Assembly (NCBI RefSeq): GCF_022414595.1
Contig: NZ_JADWYO010000056.1
Location: 1 to 40,830 of the forward strand
Length of the DNA: 40,830 nt
Reading direction: 5' to 3'
From: Streptomyces sp. MUM 203J
GTDB lineage: Bacteria > Actinomycetota > Actinomycetes > Streptomycetales > Streptomycetaceae
Positions 15,375 through 23,486 of the stretch are shown here, in pieces. Below the pieces are notes generated by a model, which was not told where the DNA came from, searched no databases, and saw nothing but the letters and a program-made list of their open reading frames with translations. The position numbers and the translations under genes are program-made. Within the stretch, counting starts at the first letter, position 1. Each line of letters starts with the position of its first letter.

Positions 15375-16817
15375 GTGCGTACTGCATACCGTGTCGAGAC
15401 CGTGCGGGCGGCCGAGGCCGCGTTGATGGAGCGGGTGCCGGACGGGGCCCTGATGCAGCGGGCCGCCGCGGGGCTGGCCGGGGCCTGTGCCGGGCTGCTC
15501 GGGCGGGTGTACGGGGCCAGGGTGGTCCTGCTGGTCGGCAGCGGCGACAACGGGGGTGACGCCCTGTACGCGGGCGCCCGGCTGGCGCGGCGTGGCGCCG
15601 GGGTGGCGGCGGTGCTGCTGGGGGCGCGGGCCCATGAGGCGGGGCTGGACGCGCTGCGGCGTGCGGGCGGGCGGGTCGCGGAGGACCCGTTCGCGGTGCT
15701 GACCCGCGCGGACCTGGTCCTGGACGGCATCACCGGCATCGGCGGCAGCGGCGGGCTGCGGCCCGGCGCCGTGCCCGTGGTGCGGGCCGCGCGCGGCTCG
15801 GACGCGGTCGTGGTGGCCGTGGACCTGCCGAGCGGTGTGGACGCCGACACGGGCACGGTGGACGGGGAGGCCGTACGGGCCGACGCCACGGTGACCTTCG
15901 GCGCGTACAAGCCGGGGCTGCTCGTCGACCCGGCGCGGGAGTACGCGGGCGCGCTGCGGCTCGTCGACATCGGGCTGGGCCCGCACCTGCCGGACGTACC
16001 GGAACTCGAGGCGCTCCAGCACGCGGACGTGGCGCGGCTGCTGCCCGTGCCCGGGGCGGAGAGCGACAAGTACCGGCGGGGCGTGGTCGGGCTGGTCGCC
16101 GGGTCGGCGCGGTACCCGGGAGCCGCCGTGCTCGCCGTGACGGGGGCACTGCGGGGCGGAGCGGGGGCCGTGCGGTACGTGGGGCCCGCCGGGAACGCCG
16201 TGCTGGCCCGGCACCCGGAGACGCTGGTGCACGACGGGTCACCGCGCAAGGCGGGGCGTGTCCAGGCGTGGGTCGTCGGGCCGGGGCTGGGGGACACGCC
16301 CGGGGCGGAGGAGGTGCTCGCCTCCGAGGTGCCCGTCCTCGTGGACGCGGACGGGCTGCGGCTGCTGGACCCCGGGGCCGTGCGGGACCGGTCCGCGCCG
16401 ACCGTGCTGACCCCGCACGCGGGAGAGGCGGCGGCGCTGCTGGGCGTGGCCCGCGAGGAGGTCGAGGCGCGGCGGCTGGACGCGGTGCGGGAGCTGGCGG
16501 GGCGGTACGGGGCGACGGTGCTGCTGAAGGGGTCCACGACCCTGGTGGCCGACCCCTCGGGCGGGCTCCCGGTGCGGGTCAATCCGACCGGGACGTCCTG
16601 GCTGGCGACGGCCGGGAGCGGCGACGTGCTGTCGGGGCTGGCGGGGTCGCTTCTGGCGGCGGGGCTGGTGCCGAGGGACGCGGCGTCCGCGGCTGCGTAC
16701 CTGCACGGGCTGGCGGCGAGGCGGGCCGCGCGGGGGGCGCCGGTGGCGGCGTACGACGTGGGGGAGGCCCTGGCGGGGGCGTGGCGGGACGTGGTGGGCG
16801 GCACCGGGCGGGAGTAG
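15375..16817 (+). CDS. nnr: Bifunctional NAD(P)HX epimerase / ADP-dependent dehydratase
   Basis: This enzyme repairs hydrated NADH and NADPH. The N-terminal YjeF_N epimerase domain (about 1-215) has VGSGDNGGDALYAGARLARRG and VDLPSGVDADTG. The C-terminal kinase-fold dehydratase (about 225-480) has YRRGVVGLVAGS, GPGLGD and the ADP-site TAGSGDVLSGLAG. At 480 residues it matches bacterial fused Nnr proteins. The GTG start has a perfect AGGAGG at 15361. It lies in the glmS-acpS-nnr-alr run common in actinobacteria. Hairpins lie downstream, before alr. Confidence 0.94.
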   Translation: MRTAYRVETVRAAEAALMERVPDGALMQRAAAGLAGACAGLLGRVYGARVVLLVGSGDNGGDALYAGARLARRGAGVAAVLLGARAHEAGLDALRRAGGRVAEDPFAVLTRADLVLDGITGIGGSGGLRPGAVPVVRAARGSDAVVVAVDLPSGVDADTGTVDGEAVRADATVTFGAYKPGLLVDPAREYAGALRLVDIGLGPHLPDVPELEALQHADVARLLPVPGAESDKYRRGVVGLVAGSARYPGAAVLAVTGALRGGAGAVRYVGPAGNAVLARHPETLVHDGSPRKAGRVQAWVVGPGLGDTPGAEEVLASEVPVLVDADGLRLLDPGAVRDRSAPTVLTPHAGEAAALLGVAREEVEARRLDAVRELAGRYGATVLLKGSTTLVADPSGGLPVRVNPTGTSWLATAGSGDVLSGLAGSLLAAGLVPRDAASAAAYLHGLAARRAARGAPVAAYDVGEALAGAWRDVVGGTGRE

Positions 16818-16979
16818 GCCTCCGGAGGGCGTCCTCCCTGCTCCCGTCCCTTCCCGGCGGTGCCCGCCGCGCGGGGGCGCGCCCCGGCGCCGCTCCCGCG
16901 AGCTGTTCGGCGGCGGGTGTCCGCAGAACGGCGCCCGCCCTCGGTACTCCCCCGGAGGGGTACCGGGGGACGGGCCTGA

Positions 16980-16997
16980 GTGGGCCGGGGGGCCCAC
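16980..16997 (+). terminator. Hairpin(s) between nnr and alr
   Basis: GTGGGCC and GGCCCAC form a perfect 7-bp stem with a GGGG loop at 16980-16997, ending 17 nt before alr. A second hairpin at 16942-16965 pairs CGGTA/TACCG and CCCC/GGGG with a 2-nt bulge. They could end the nnr transcript or form an operator for alr. Confidence 0.4.
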
Positions 16998-17001
16998 CTG
17001 A

Positions 17002-17007
17002 CACACT
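17002..17007 (+). promoter_or_regulatory. Possible -10 element for alr
   Basis: CACACT ends 7 nt before the alr ATG. That is the same geometry as several other genes here, but the hexamer is weaker than most. Confidence 0.3.
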
Positions 17008-17014
17008 GGGCCCG

Positions 17015-18178
17015 ATGAGTACGACACCGCACCCCGGCACCGCCCGGGCCTCCGCTGAGATCGACCTCGCCGCGCTGCGCGCCAACGTGCGGGCGCTGCG
17101 GGCCCGGGTCGCGCCGGGTGGCGCGCAGGTCATGGGCGTGGTGAAGGCCGACGCGTACGGGCACGGGGCCGTGCCGTGCGCGCGCGCCGCGCTGGAGGCC
17201 GGGGCGACCTGGCTCGGCACCGCCACCCCGTACGAGGCGCTCGCGCTGCGGGCCGCCGGGATCGACGCACCGCTGCTGTGCTGGCTGTGGACGCCGGGCG
17301 GGCCCTGGCGCGCCGCGATCGACGCGGACGTGGACGTGACGGTCAGCGGGCTGTGGGCGCTGGACGAGGTCACCGAGGCCGCCCGCGCCGCCGGGCGCCC
17401 CGCGCGCGTGCAGCTGAAGGCCGACACCGGGCTCGGCCGCAACGGCTGTCTGCCCGCCGACTGGCCGCGCCTGGTGAGCGAGGCGCTGACCGCGCAGGCC
17501 GAGGGGCTGGTGCGGGTCACCGGGCTGTGGTCGCACTTCGCCTGTGCCGACGAGCCCGGCCACCCCTCCATCGCCGAGCAGCTGGCGCGGTTCCAGGACA
17601 TGCTGGAGCACGCCGAGAAGGCAGGCGTCCGGCCCGAGGTGCGGCATATGGCCAACTCGCCCGCCACGCTCACCCTCCCGGGCTCCTACTTCGACCTCGT
17701 GCGGGCCGGGGTCGCCATGTACGGGATCTCGCCCAGCCCGGAGCTGGGCACCCCCGCCGACTACGGGCTGCGGCCCGTGATGCGGCTGTCCGCCCGTGTG
17801 GCGTCCGTCAAGCAGGCCCCGGCGGGCCTCGGCATCAGCTACGGCCATCACTACGTCACGGACCGCGAGACGAACCTGGCTCTCGTGCCGGTCGGGTACG
17901 CCGACGGGGTCCCGCGCCAGGCCTCCGGGCGCGGGCCGGTCCTCCTGGGCGGGGCGGTGCGTACGGTCGCGGGCCGGATCGCCATGGACCAGTTCGTCCT
18001 CGACCTGGGCGCCGACACCGTCGACCCCGGTGCCCGCGCCGTGCTGTTCGGGCCCGGCGACGACGGCGAGCCCACGGCCGAGGACTGGGCACGGGCCGCC
18101 GGCACCATCGCGTACGAGATCGTCACCCGGATCGGGCAGCGGGTCCCGCGCGTCTACGTGGGTGAGACGGACGCCTAG
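17015..18178 (+). CDS. alr: Alanine racemase
   Basis: Alr interconverts L- and D-alanine using pyridoxal phosphate and supplies D-Ala for peptidoglycan. The 387-residue protein begins MSTTPHPGTARASAEIDLAAL. The PLP lysine lies in GVVKADAYGHG. It also has LKADTGLGRNG, HMANSPATL and GVAMYGISPSP in the barrel. The second catalytic Tyr region, GISYGHHYVT, and GRIAMDQFVLDLG follow. The length is normal. There is no good ribosome-binding site before the ATG, which fits the leaderless -10 spacing. The alpha/beta hydrolase gene follows 9 nt later, so the two are probably co-transcribed. Confidence 0.96.
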   Translation: MSTTPHPGTARASAEIDLAALRANVRALRARVAPGGAQVMGVVKADAYGHGAVPCARAALEAGATWLGTATPYEALALRAAGIDAPLLCWLWTPGGPWRAAIDADVDVTVSGLWALDEVTEAARAAGRPARVQLKADTGLGRNGCLPADWPRLVSEALTAQAEGLVRVTGLWSHFACADEPGHPSIAEQLARFQDMLEHAEKAGVRPEVRHMANSPATLTLPGSYFDLVRAGVAMYGISPSPELGTPADYGLRPVMRLSARVASVKQAPAGLGISYGHHYVTDRETNLALVPVGYADGVPRQASGRGPVLLGGAVRTVAGRIAMDQFVLDLGADTVDPGARAVLFGPGDDGEPTAEDWARAAGTIAYEIVTRIGQRVPRVYVGETDA

Positions 18179-18187
18179 GGGGTCGGC

Positions 18188-19327
18188 ATGGACGCGGCGG
18201 ACGCCGTAGCCGGGGGTGCGGGGAGCGGCGGCTGGCGCCGCGCCGGGATCGCCGGGGCGGCCATAGGGGTCGTCGCGGTGGGCGCGGCGGCCGGGGTCGC
18301 CGTGGAGCGGCTCACGGTGGGCCGCTCCATGCGGCGTGAGGCGCGGCTCGCCCTGGACGTGGCCGGACCGTTCGGCGAGCTGCGCGGCACCCCGGGTACG
18401 GCGCTCGCGGAGGACGGCACGGCGCTCTCGTACGAGATCGACGAGGTGGCACCTCACGGACGCGGCGCCCCCGCCACCGTGGTGTTCTGCCACGGCTACT
18501 GCCTCAGCCAGGACTCCTGGCACTTCCAGCGCGCCGCGCTGCGCGGGCGGGTCCGGACGGTGTTCTGGGACCAGCGCAGCCATGGCCGTTCCGCGCGCGG
18601 GGCGGCCCAGTCCGGGCCCGACGGGGAGCCGGTCTCCATCGACCTGCTGGGCCGGGACCTGAAGGCGGTGCTGGACGCCGCCGCGCCCGAGGGGCCGCTG
18701 GTGCTGGTGGGGCACTCCATGGGCGGGATGACGATCATGGCGCTGGCGGAGCAGTATCCGGAGCTGGTGCGGGAGCGGGTCGCCGGGGTCGCGTTCGTCG
18801 GGACCTCGGCGGGGCGGCTGGCCGAGGTCAGCTACGGCCTGCCGGCGGTCGGCGTCAACGCCGTACGGCGGGTCCTGCCCGGCGTGCTGCGGGCCCTCGG
18901 GTCGCGGGCGGAGCTGGTGGAGCGCGGGCGGCGGGCGACGGCCGACCTGTTCGCGGGGATCATCAAGCGCTACAGCTTCGGGTCCCGGGACGTGGACCCG
19001 CTGGTGGCCCGGTTCGCGGAGCGCATGATCGAGGCGACGCCGGTCGACGTGGTCGCGGAGTTCTACCCGGCGTTCGCGGAGCACGACAAGGCGGACGCGG
19101 TGGCGGGTGTCCTGGCGGGCGTTCCGGTACTGGCTCTGGCGGGGGAGCGGGACCTGGTCACGCCGCGGTCCCACACGGAGGCGCTGGCCGCGGTGCTGCC
19201 GGACGCGGAGCTGGTCGTCGTGCCCGACGGGGGGCACCTGGTGATGCTGGAGCACCCGGAGGCGGTGACGGAGGCGGTGGAGGCGCTGCTCGCGCGGGCG
19301 GGGCTGGAGCCGCGGGCGAGCGGTTAG
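18188..19327 (+). CDS. Alpha/beta hydrolase with N-terminal membrane segment
   Basis: The 379-residue protein has one N-terminal hydrophobic helix (AGIAGAAIGVVAVGAAAGVAV) that would anchor it in or send it across the membrane. An alpha/beta hydrolase fold follows. The oxyanion region is FCHGYCLSQDSW. The nucleophile is Ser177 or thereabouts, in VGHSMGG. The Asp is in AGERDLVTP (about 320) and the His is in PDGGHLVML (about 349), so the triad looks complete. The substrate is unknown; esterase or lipase activity would be typical. Placement between alr and tsaE is conserved in Streptomyces as I recall. Confidence 0.9.
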   Translation: MDAADAVAGGAGSGGWRRAGIAGAAIGVVAVGAAAGVAVERLTVGRSMRREARLALDVAGPFGELRGTPGTALAEDGTALSYEIDEVAPHGRGAPATVVFCHGYCLSQDSWHFQRAALRGRVRTVFWDQRSHGRSARGAAQSGPDGEPVSIDLLGRDLKAVLDAAAPEGPLVLVGHSMGGMTIMALAEQYPELVRERVAGVAFVGTSAGRLAEVSYGLPAVGVNAVRRVLPGVLRALGSRAELVERGRRATADLFAGIIKRYSFGSRDVDPLVARFAERMIEATPVDVVAEFYPAFAEHDKADAVAGVLAGVPVLALAGERDLVTPRSHTEALAAVLPDAELVVVPDGGHLVMLEHPEAVTEAVEALLARAGLEPRASG

Positions 19328-19330
19328 GTT
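19325..19330 (+). promoter_or_regulatory. -10 element overlapping the upstream stop codon (tsaE)
   Basis: TAGGTT is a good -10 hexamer and ends 6 nt before the tsaE ATG. Its TAG is also the stop codon of the hydrolase gene. No Shine-Dalgarno site is present, so tsaE is likely to have its own leaderless transcript as well as read-through. Confidence 0.5.
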
Positions 19331-19336
19331 TGCTGT

Positions 19337-19858
19337 ATGGAAGCAGCGCAGTTCCCGGGGGCCTCCACCCCCGCCGTCACCGCCCGTGTCACCGTTCACT
19401 CGCCCGAGGAGATGCAGGAGCTGGGCCGTGCCCTGGCGAAACTGCTGCGCCCCGGAGACCTGGTGATGCTCACCGGCGAGCTGGGTGCGGGCAAGACGAC
19501 CCTGACACGTGGCCTGGGCGAGGGGCTGGGGGTGCGCGGGGCCGTCACGTCCCCGACCTTCGTCATCGCGCGCGTGCATCCCTCTCTGGTGGGCGGACCC
19601 GCGCTGGTGCACGTGGACGCCTACCGGCTGGGCGGGGGACTGGACGAGATGGAGGACCTGGACCTGGACGTCTCGCTGCCGGAGTCGGTGGTCGTCGTGG
19701 AGTGGGGCGACGGCAAGGTCGAGGACCTGACGGAGGACCGGCTGCACGTGGTGATCCACCGGGTGGTGGGAGCCACGGACGACGACCGGCGGGAGGTCGC
19801 GCTCACCGGGGTGGGGGAGCGGTGGGCCGACGCCGGGCTGGCCGGGGTCGTGGGGTAG
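19337..19858 (+). CDS. tsaE: tRNA t6A biosynthesis ATPase TsaE
   Basis: TsaE is the ATPase that works with TsaB and TsaD in adding threonylcarbamoyl to A37 of ANN-decoding tRNAs. The 173-residue protein has the P-loop GELGAGKTTLTRGL (about residues 47-60). It also has SPTFVIARVH, HVDAYRLGG and the closing VVEWGDGKVEDL, all family hallmarks. Its ATG has no ribosome-binding site but a TAGGTT hexamer 6 nt away. TsaB and TsaD are encoded 1.4 and 2.5 kb downstream. A small ORF and a minus-strand gene interrupt the cluster. Confidence 0.95.
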   Translation: MEAAQFPGASTPAVTARVTVHSPEEMQELGRALAKLLRPGDLVMLTGELGAGKTTLTRGLGEGLGVRGAVTSPTFVIARVHPSLVGGPALVHVDAYRLGGGLDEMEDLDLDVSLPESVVVVEWGDGKVEDLTEDRLHVVIHRVVGATDDDRREVALTGVGERWADAGLAGVVG

Positions 19859-19949
19859 GGCGCGGGCCCGTGCCTGCCCGTACGTTCCGACAAGGTGTCG
19901 GTAAATGCTTGCGGGGTACGTCCCAGGCGTGGTGACATGGGGGCCAGAC

Positions 19950-19968
19950 CTTGGTTAGGTCTGCCTAA
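19950..19968 (+). promoter_or_regulatory. Possible iron box (DmdR/IdeR/DtxR-type operator)
   Basis: The 19-bp site aligns with the DtxR-family consensus at 13 of 19 positions. Its core TTAGG-tctg-CCTAA is a perfect inverted repeat with the spacing of the right-hand part of the consensus. It lies 24 nt before a small ORF. The match is by eye only. Confidence 0.4.
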
Positions 19969-19992
19969 GTTCGCCTGAGCCGGGAGGCCGCC

Positions 19993-20172
19993 ATGCGGGA
20001 GCGGGAGCAGCCGGAACGCCCACGGGCCGTGTCGGTGCGGGAGCTGTTGGCGGTGGCCGCGGCGGCGGACGCGGTGTGCACGCCGCCGACGCCCGAGGCC
20101 GAGGCCGCGGAGGCGGCCGACGCGACCGGGACCGAGGGCCGTGAGCGGCCGCCGCGTCGCGCTGCCGCGTAG
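19993..20172 (+). CDS. Small ORF, 59 residues, unknown function
   Basis: The predicted product begins MREREQPERPRAVSVRELL and has one alpha-helical Ala-rich segment (LLAVAAAADAV). A single Cys and a Pro/Glu/Ala-rich C-terminus ending in RRAAA follow. There is no signal peptide or transmembrane helix. GGGAGG stands 5 nt before the ATG, a strong translation signal, and a possible iron box lies just upstream. I recognise no family. The ribosome-binding site and the operator-like sequence make it likelier real than chance, but coding status is unproven. Confidence 0.5.
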   Translation: MREREQPERPRAVSVRELLAVAAAADAVCTPPTPEAEAAEAADATGTEGRERPPRRAAA

Positions 20173-20526
20173 GTGCCGGGCCTTCTCCCCCCGCTCCCCC
20201 TCGGAACCGGGGGTGCCTCCCGGACCCCGCCCGCGCGCCTGAACGGAGCCCGGAGGGCGCCTGAGGGTGAGTGCCGGTGGGGTGAACCGTGCCGCGGCGC
20301 CCGGCCGCAGCCCTCTGGCGGGCTGCTGAGACGCCTGACCGGTGTCGGCAGCGAGCGGCGGGCGGGCGTGGACGGTGCCTGGACGGGGCCCGCCCTCAAC
20401 GTCCCGGGCGGGCCGAACCGTGCCCGGCGGCTCTCCCTCCCGCTCGCCTGCCGGTGGCGCCCGCACCGGGACCCTCCGGCGTGCGAGGAGCGGAGCCCCC
20501 GGGTTCGGGGAGGGGCGGAGACCCTG
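20173..20526. other. Gene-free stretch between the small ORF and the YkuD-like gene
   Basis: I see no convincing gene. It holds the 3' ends of two convergent transcripts. One modest hairpin pairs CCCCC (20196-20200) with GGGGG (20209-20213) and may be a terminator. The rest is GC-rich sequence in which several frames are open by composition alone. Confidence 0.4.
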
Positions 20527-21132
20527 CTACGGGACCACGACCACCTTCGAGTTGACCTGCGCGAACTTCCACAGTTCGCCGCCGTCCTCGCGGGTCATGC
20601 GGACACCGCCCGTCCGGCGCGACGGGTCCGGGCTGGGCGTGGAGCCGTCGACCGCCGCGCTGAAGCCGACCGTCACCCCGCCCACCGTCGTGAACCGCAC
20701 CACGTGCTCGACCTGCGCCCCGTCCGACCCCGTCACGGCCCCCGAGCGGGACGTCACCGAGTACGAGCCGGGGGCGGGGTGCACCGTGCTGGGCATGACC
20801 GCGAAGGTCCGTACGACCTCGCCGTCCGCGTCCACCAGCCACACCCGCCGGTCCTTCAGCCCGTACACGACCCGCTCGCCAGAGCCCGAGTCCGCGGGCA
20901 GCTCCGCCGAACCGGACGGCTCGGCGGGCGCCGACGAGCCGGGCGCGGGGCCGGTGCCGGACGTGCCGGCCGACGGGGAGGGGGACGGCGACGGGGAGCT
21001 GGACGACGCGCCGTGCGTACCGCCCCGGAGTGTCTCGGGGGCGGTCGCGGACGCCTGGTAGGCCAGGAAACCGACTGTCGCCAGTGCCGCCGCGGTGAGC
21101 CCGGCCACGAATCCCGAGCTGCTCCTTGCCAC
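20527..21132 (-). CDS. Secreted YkuD-like protein with lost L,D-transpeptidase active site
   Basis: The 201-residue product has an N-terminal hydrophobic helix (VAGLTAAALATVGFLAY) acting as signal or anchor. A long Ser/Pro/Gly linker leads to a C-terminal domain of about 105 residues. That domain reads like an L,D-transpeptidase (YkuD) fold: RRVWLVDADGEVVRTF, PGSYSVTSRSG and the closing block GGVRMTREDGGELW with VVVV. In active enzymes this block is HGC-hydrophobic-R. Here it is T174-G175-G176-V-R, so both the catalytic Cys and the His are gone. The upstream His of the motif is also absent (VGFSAAVDG). It is probably a binding or scaffolding protein. The GTG start follows GAGAGGTGG. It is divergent from tsaB. 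Confidence 0.8.
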   Translation of the reverse strand: MARSSSGFVAGLTAAALATVGFLAYQASATAPETLRGGTHGASSSSPSPSPSPSAGTSGTGPAPGSSAPAEPSGSAELPADSGSGERVVYGLKDRRVWLVDADGEVVRTFAVMPSTVHPAPGSYSVTSRSGAVTGSDGAQVEHVVRFTTVGGVTVGFSAAVDGSTPSPDPSRRTGGVRMTREDGGELWKFAQVNSKVVVVP

Positions 21133-21224
21133 GCTGCCCCACCTCTCGTACGACTGTCGGGATGTGACGGTAGCAGCAGCCCCGGGGCGCCACGGGGCCG
21201 CCGTGCCCCACCTCGCGGGAGCCG

Positions 21225-21230
21225 TAGGCT
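21225..21230 (+). promoter_or_regulatory. -10 element of a leaderless promoter (tsaB)
   Basis: TAGGCT ends 6 nt before the tsaB GTG, the same hexamer and spacing as at glmS. No ribosome-binding site precedes tsaB. Confidence 0.5.
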
Positions 21231-21236
21231 GTTCGC

Positions 21237-21890
21237 GTGCTGTTGCTCGCCATGGATACCGCCACGCCCGCCGTCACCGTCGCCCTCCACGACGGGCAGT
21301 CCGTCGTCGCCCAGTCGAGTCAGGTCGACGCCCGCAGGCACGGGGAGTTGTTGCTGCCCGCCGTCCACCGGGTCCTCGACGAGGCCGGGCTCGGCCTGGA
21401 CGCCGTCACGGACCTCGTGGTGGGCGTCGGCCCCGGCCCGTACACGGGGCTCCGCGTCGGACTCGTCACCGCCGCGACCTTCGGCTCGGCACTCGGCGTC
21501 CCCGTCCACGGGCTGTGCACGCTCGACGGGCTCGCGTACGCCTCCGGGTTCGACGAGCCGTTCGTCGTGGCGACCGACGCCCGCCGCAAGGAGGTCTACT
21601 GGGCGCGGTACGACGACGCCCGCACCCGGGTGACGGAGCCCGCCGTGGACCGGCCCGCCGACATCGCGGACCTGGTCGCCGGGCTCCCCGCTGTCGGCGC
21701 CGGGGCGCGGCTGTACGGCGAGGTCTTCCCGGACGCCCGGGAGCCCGAGCACCAGTCGGCCGCCGCGCTGGCGGGACTGGCGGCGGAGCGGCTGGCGGCG
21801 GGCGAGACCCTGCTGGACCCGCTGCCGCTGTACCTGCGGCGGCCGGACGCGCAGGTGCCGAAGAACTACAAGGTGGTCACGCCGCAGTGA
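21237..21890 (+). CDS. tsaB: tRNA t6A biosynthesis protein TsaB
   Basis: TsaB is the non-catalytic ASKHA-fold partner that activates TsaD in t6A synthesis. The 217-residue protein begins MLLLAMDTATPAVTVALHDG. It contains VGVGPGPYTGLRVGL, the best family marker, and FVVATDARRKEVYWARY. The start is GTG with a -10-like TAGGCT 6 nt upstream. Its stop overlaps the rimI start by 4 nt (GTGA), which suggests coupling. The order tsaB-rimI-tsaD is the standard actinobacterial arrangement. Confidence 0.95.
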   Translation: MLLLAMDTATPAVTVALHDGQSVVAQSSQVDARRHGELLLPAVHRVLDEAGLGLDAVTDLVVGVGPGPYTGLRVGLVTAATFGSALGVPVHGLCTLDGLAYASGFDEPFVVATDARRKEVYWARYDDARTRVTEPAVDRPADIADLVAGLPAVGAGARLYGEVFPDAREPEHQSAAALAGLAAERLAAGETLLDPLPLYLRRPDAQVPKNYKVVTPQ

Positions 21891-22399
21891 GCGCCGAGGT
21901 GGTCCTCCGCGAGATGCGGTGGTGGGACATCCCGCCGGTACTGGACCTGGAGCGGGAGCTGTTCCCCGACGACGCCTGGTCGGAGGGCATGTTCTGGTCG
22001 GAACTCGCCCATGCGCGCGGCCCGGCCGCGACCCGCCGGTATGTCGTCGCCGAAGGGGACGGCGGGCGGATCGTCGGGTACGCCGGGCTGGCCGCGGCCG
22101 GCGGGCTCGGGGACGTGCAGACCATCGCCGCCGCCCGCGACCGGTGGGGCAGCGGGCTCGGCGCCCGGCTGCTGACCGAGTTGCTCCGGTACGCCACGGA
22201 CTTCGAGTGCCAGGAGGTGCTCCTCGAGGTGCGGGTCGACAACGCGCGCGCACAGCGGCTGTACGAGCGCTTCGGCTTCGCGCCGATCGGCTTCCGGCGC
22301 GGCTACTACCAGCCCGGGAACGTGGACGCGCTCGTGATGCGCCTGACCGTACAAGACGCCGTACAAGACACCGTTGAACAGAGTGAGAGCCATGGCTGA
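21887..22399 (+). CDS. rimI: Ribosomal protein S18 alanine N-acetyltransferase (GNAT)
   Basis: RimI acetylates the N-terminus of S18 and can act on other substrates. The 170-residue protein has a single GNAT fold. It shows RWWDIPPVLDLERELFPDDAWSE, the acetyl-CoA loop RWGSGLGARLL, EVRVDNARAQRLYERFGF and GYYQPGNVDALVM. All are RimI family features. It overlaps tsaB by 4 nt and tsaD by 8 nt. The C-terminal codons contain a small direct repeat encoding VQDAVQD. Confidence 0.93.
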   Translation: MSAEVVLREMRWWDIPPVLDLERELFPDDAWSEGMFWSELAHARGPAATRRYVVAEGDGGRIVGYAGLAAAGGLGDVQTIAAARDRWGSGLGARLLTELLRYATDFECQEVLLEVRVDNARAQRLYERFGFAPIGFRRGYYQPGNVDALVMRLTVQDAVQDTVEQSESHG

Positions 22400-23486
22400 C
22401 GAACCCCTCGTCCTCGGAATCGAGACCTCCTGCGACGAGACCGGCGTCGGCATCGTCCGCGGCACGACCCTGCTCGCGAACGCCGTCGCGTCCAGCGTCG
22501 ACGACCACGCCCGGTTCGGCGGCGTGGTCCCCGAGATCGCCTCCCGCGCCCACCTGGAGGCCATGATCCCGACCGTCGAGCGGGCCCTCGCGGAGGCCGG
22601 TGTCTCGGCCCGCGACCTGGACGGCGTCGCCGTCACGGCGGGGCCGGGTCTGGCGGGCGCGCTGCTCGTCGGCGTCTCCGCGGCGAAGGCGTACGCGTAC
22701 GCCCTGGGCAAGCCGCTCTACGGGGTGAACCACCTGGCCTCGCACATCTGCGTGGACCAGCTGGAGCACGGGCCGCTGCCCGAGCCGACCATGGCGCTGC
22801 TGGTGAGCGGCGGTCACTCGTCGCTGCTGCTGGCCCCGGACATCACGGCGGACGTACGGCCCATGGGCGCGACGATCGACGACGCGGCGGGCGAGGCGTT
22901 CGACAAGATCGCGCGGGTGCTGAACCTGGGCTTCCCGGGCGGGCCCGTCATCGACCGGCTGGCCAGGGAGGGCGACCCGGCGGCGATCGCGTTCCCGCGC
23001 GGACTGACGGGACCGCGCGACGCGGCGTACGACTTCTCCTTCTCCGGGCTGAAGACGGCCGTCGCCCGCTGGGTGGAGGCGAAGCGCGCGGCAGGTGAGG
23101 ACGTGCCGGTCCGGGACGTGGCGGCGTCCTTCCAGGAGGCGGTCGTGGACGTCCTGACCCGCAAGGCCGTGCGGGCCTGCAAGGACGCGGGCGTCGACCA
23201 TCTGATGATCGGCGGCGGTGTCGCGGCCAACTCGCGGCTGCGGGCCCTGGCGGAGGAGCGCTGCGAGCGGGCCGGTATCCGGCTGCGGGTGCCGCGTCCG
23301 GGGCTGTGCACCGACAACGGGGCGATGGTCGCGGCACTCGGCGCGGAGATGGTGGCCCGCAACCGGCCGGTGTCCGACCTGGGGCTGTCGGCGGACTCGT
23401 CGCTGCCGGTGACGGATCCCCATGTGCCGGGCGATCACGACCACGACCATCTGCACGAGATCAGCAAGGGGAACCTGTACTCGTGA
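22392..23486 (+). CDS. tsaD: tRNA N6-adenosine threonylcarbamoyltransferase TsaD
   Basis: TsaD transfers threonylcarbamoyl from TC-AMP to A37 of tRNA. The 364-residue ASKHA protein begins MADEPLVLGIETSCDETGVGI. The metal site is NHLASH (His114, His118), with an Asp in the late motif CTDNGAMVAA. It also carries LLVSGGHSSLL and the glycine-rich MIGGGVAANSRLR. A C-terminal extension rich in His and Asp (GDHDHDHLHE) is notable and could bind metal. I chose the ATG at 22392 inside the rimI end. It overlaps the next ORF by GTGA. Confidence 0.95.
   Translation: MADEPLVLGIETSCDETGVGIVRGTTLLANAVASSVDDHARFGGVVPEIASRAHLEAMIPTVERALAEAGVSARDLDGVAVTAGPGLAGALLVGVSAAKAYAYALGKPLYGVNHLASHICVDQLEHGPLPEPTMALLVSGGHSSLLLAPDITADVRPMGATIDDAAGEAFDKIARVLNLGFPGGPVIDRLAREGDPAAIAFPRGLTGPRDAAYDFSFSGLKTAVARWVEAKRAAGEDVPVRDVAASFQEAVVDVLTRKAVRACKDAGVDHLMIGGGVAANSRLRALAEERCERAGIRLRVPRPGLCTDNGAMVAALGAEMVARNRPVSDLGLSADSSLPVTDPHVPGDHDHDHLHEISKGNLYS

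Noticed and set aside
15074..19759. A very long open frame of about 1560 codons on the minus strand
   Set aside because: It lies opposite acpS, nnr, alr, the hydrolase gene and tsaE, which have clear families. High third-position GC opens antisense frames of this size by composition.
20527..21132. Active L,D-transpeptidase
   Set aside because: The Cys and both His of the motif are absent, so I report a degenerate domain instead.
22349..22376. Direct repeat GTACAAGAC twice at the end of rimI
   Set aside because: It is a two-copy 9-mer inside coding sequence, encoding VQDAVQD; there is no sign of a functional repeat array.
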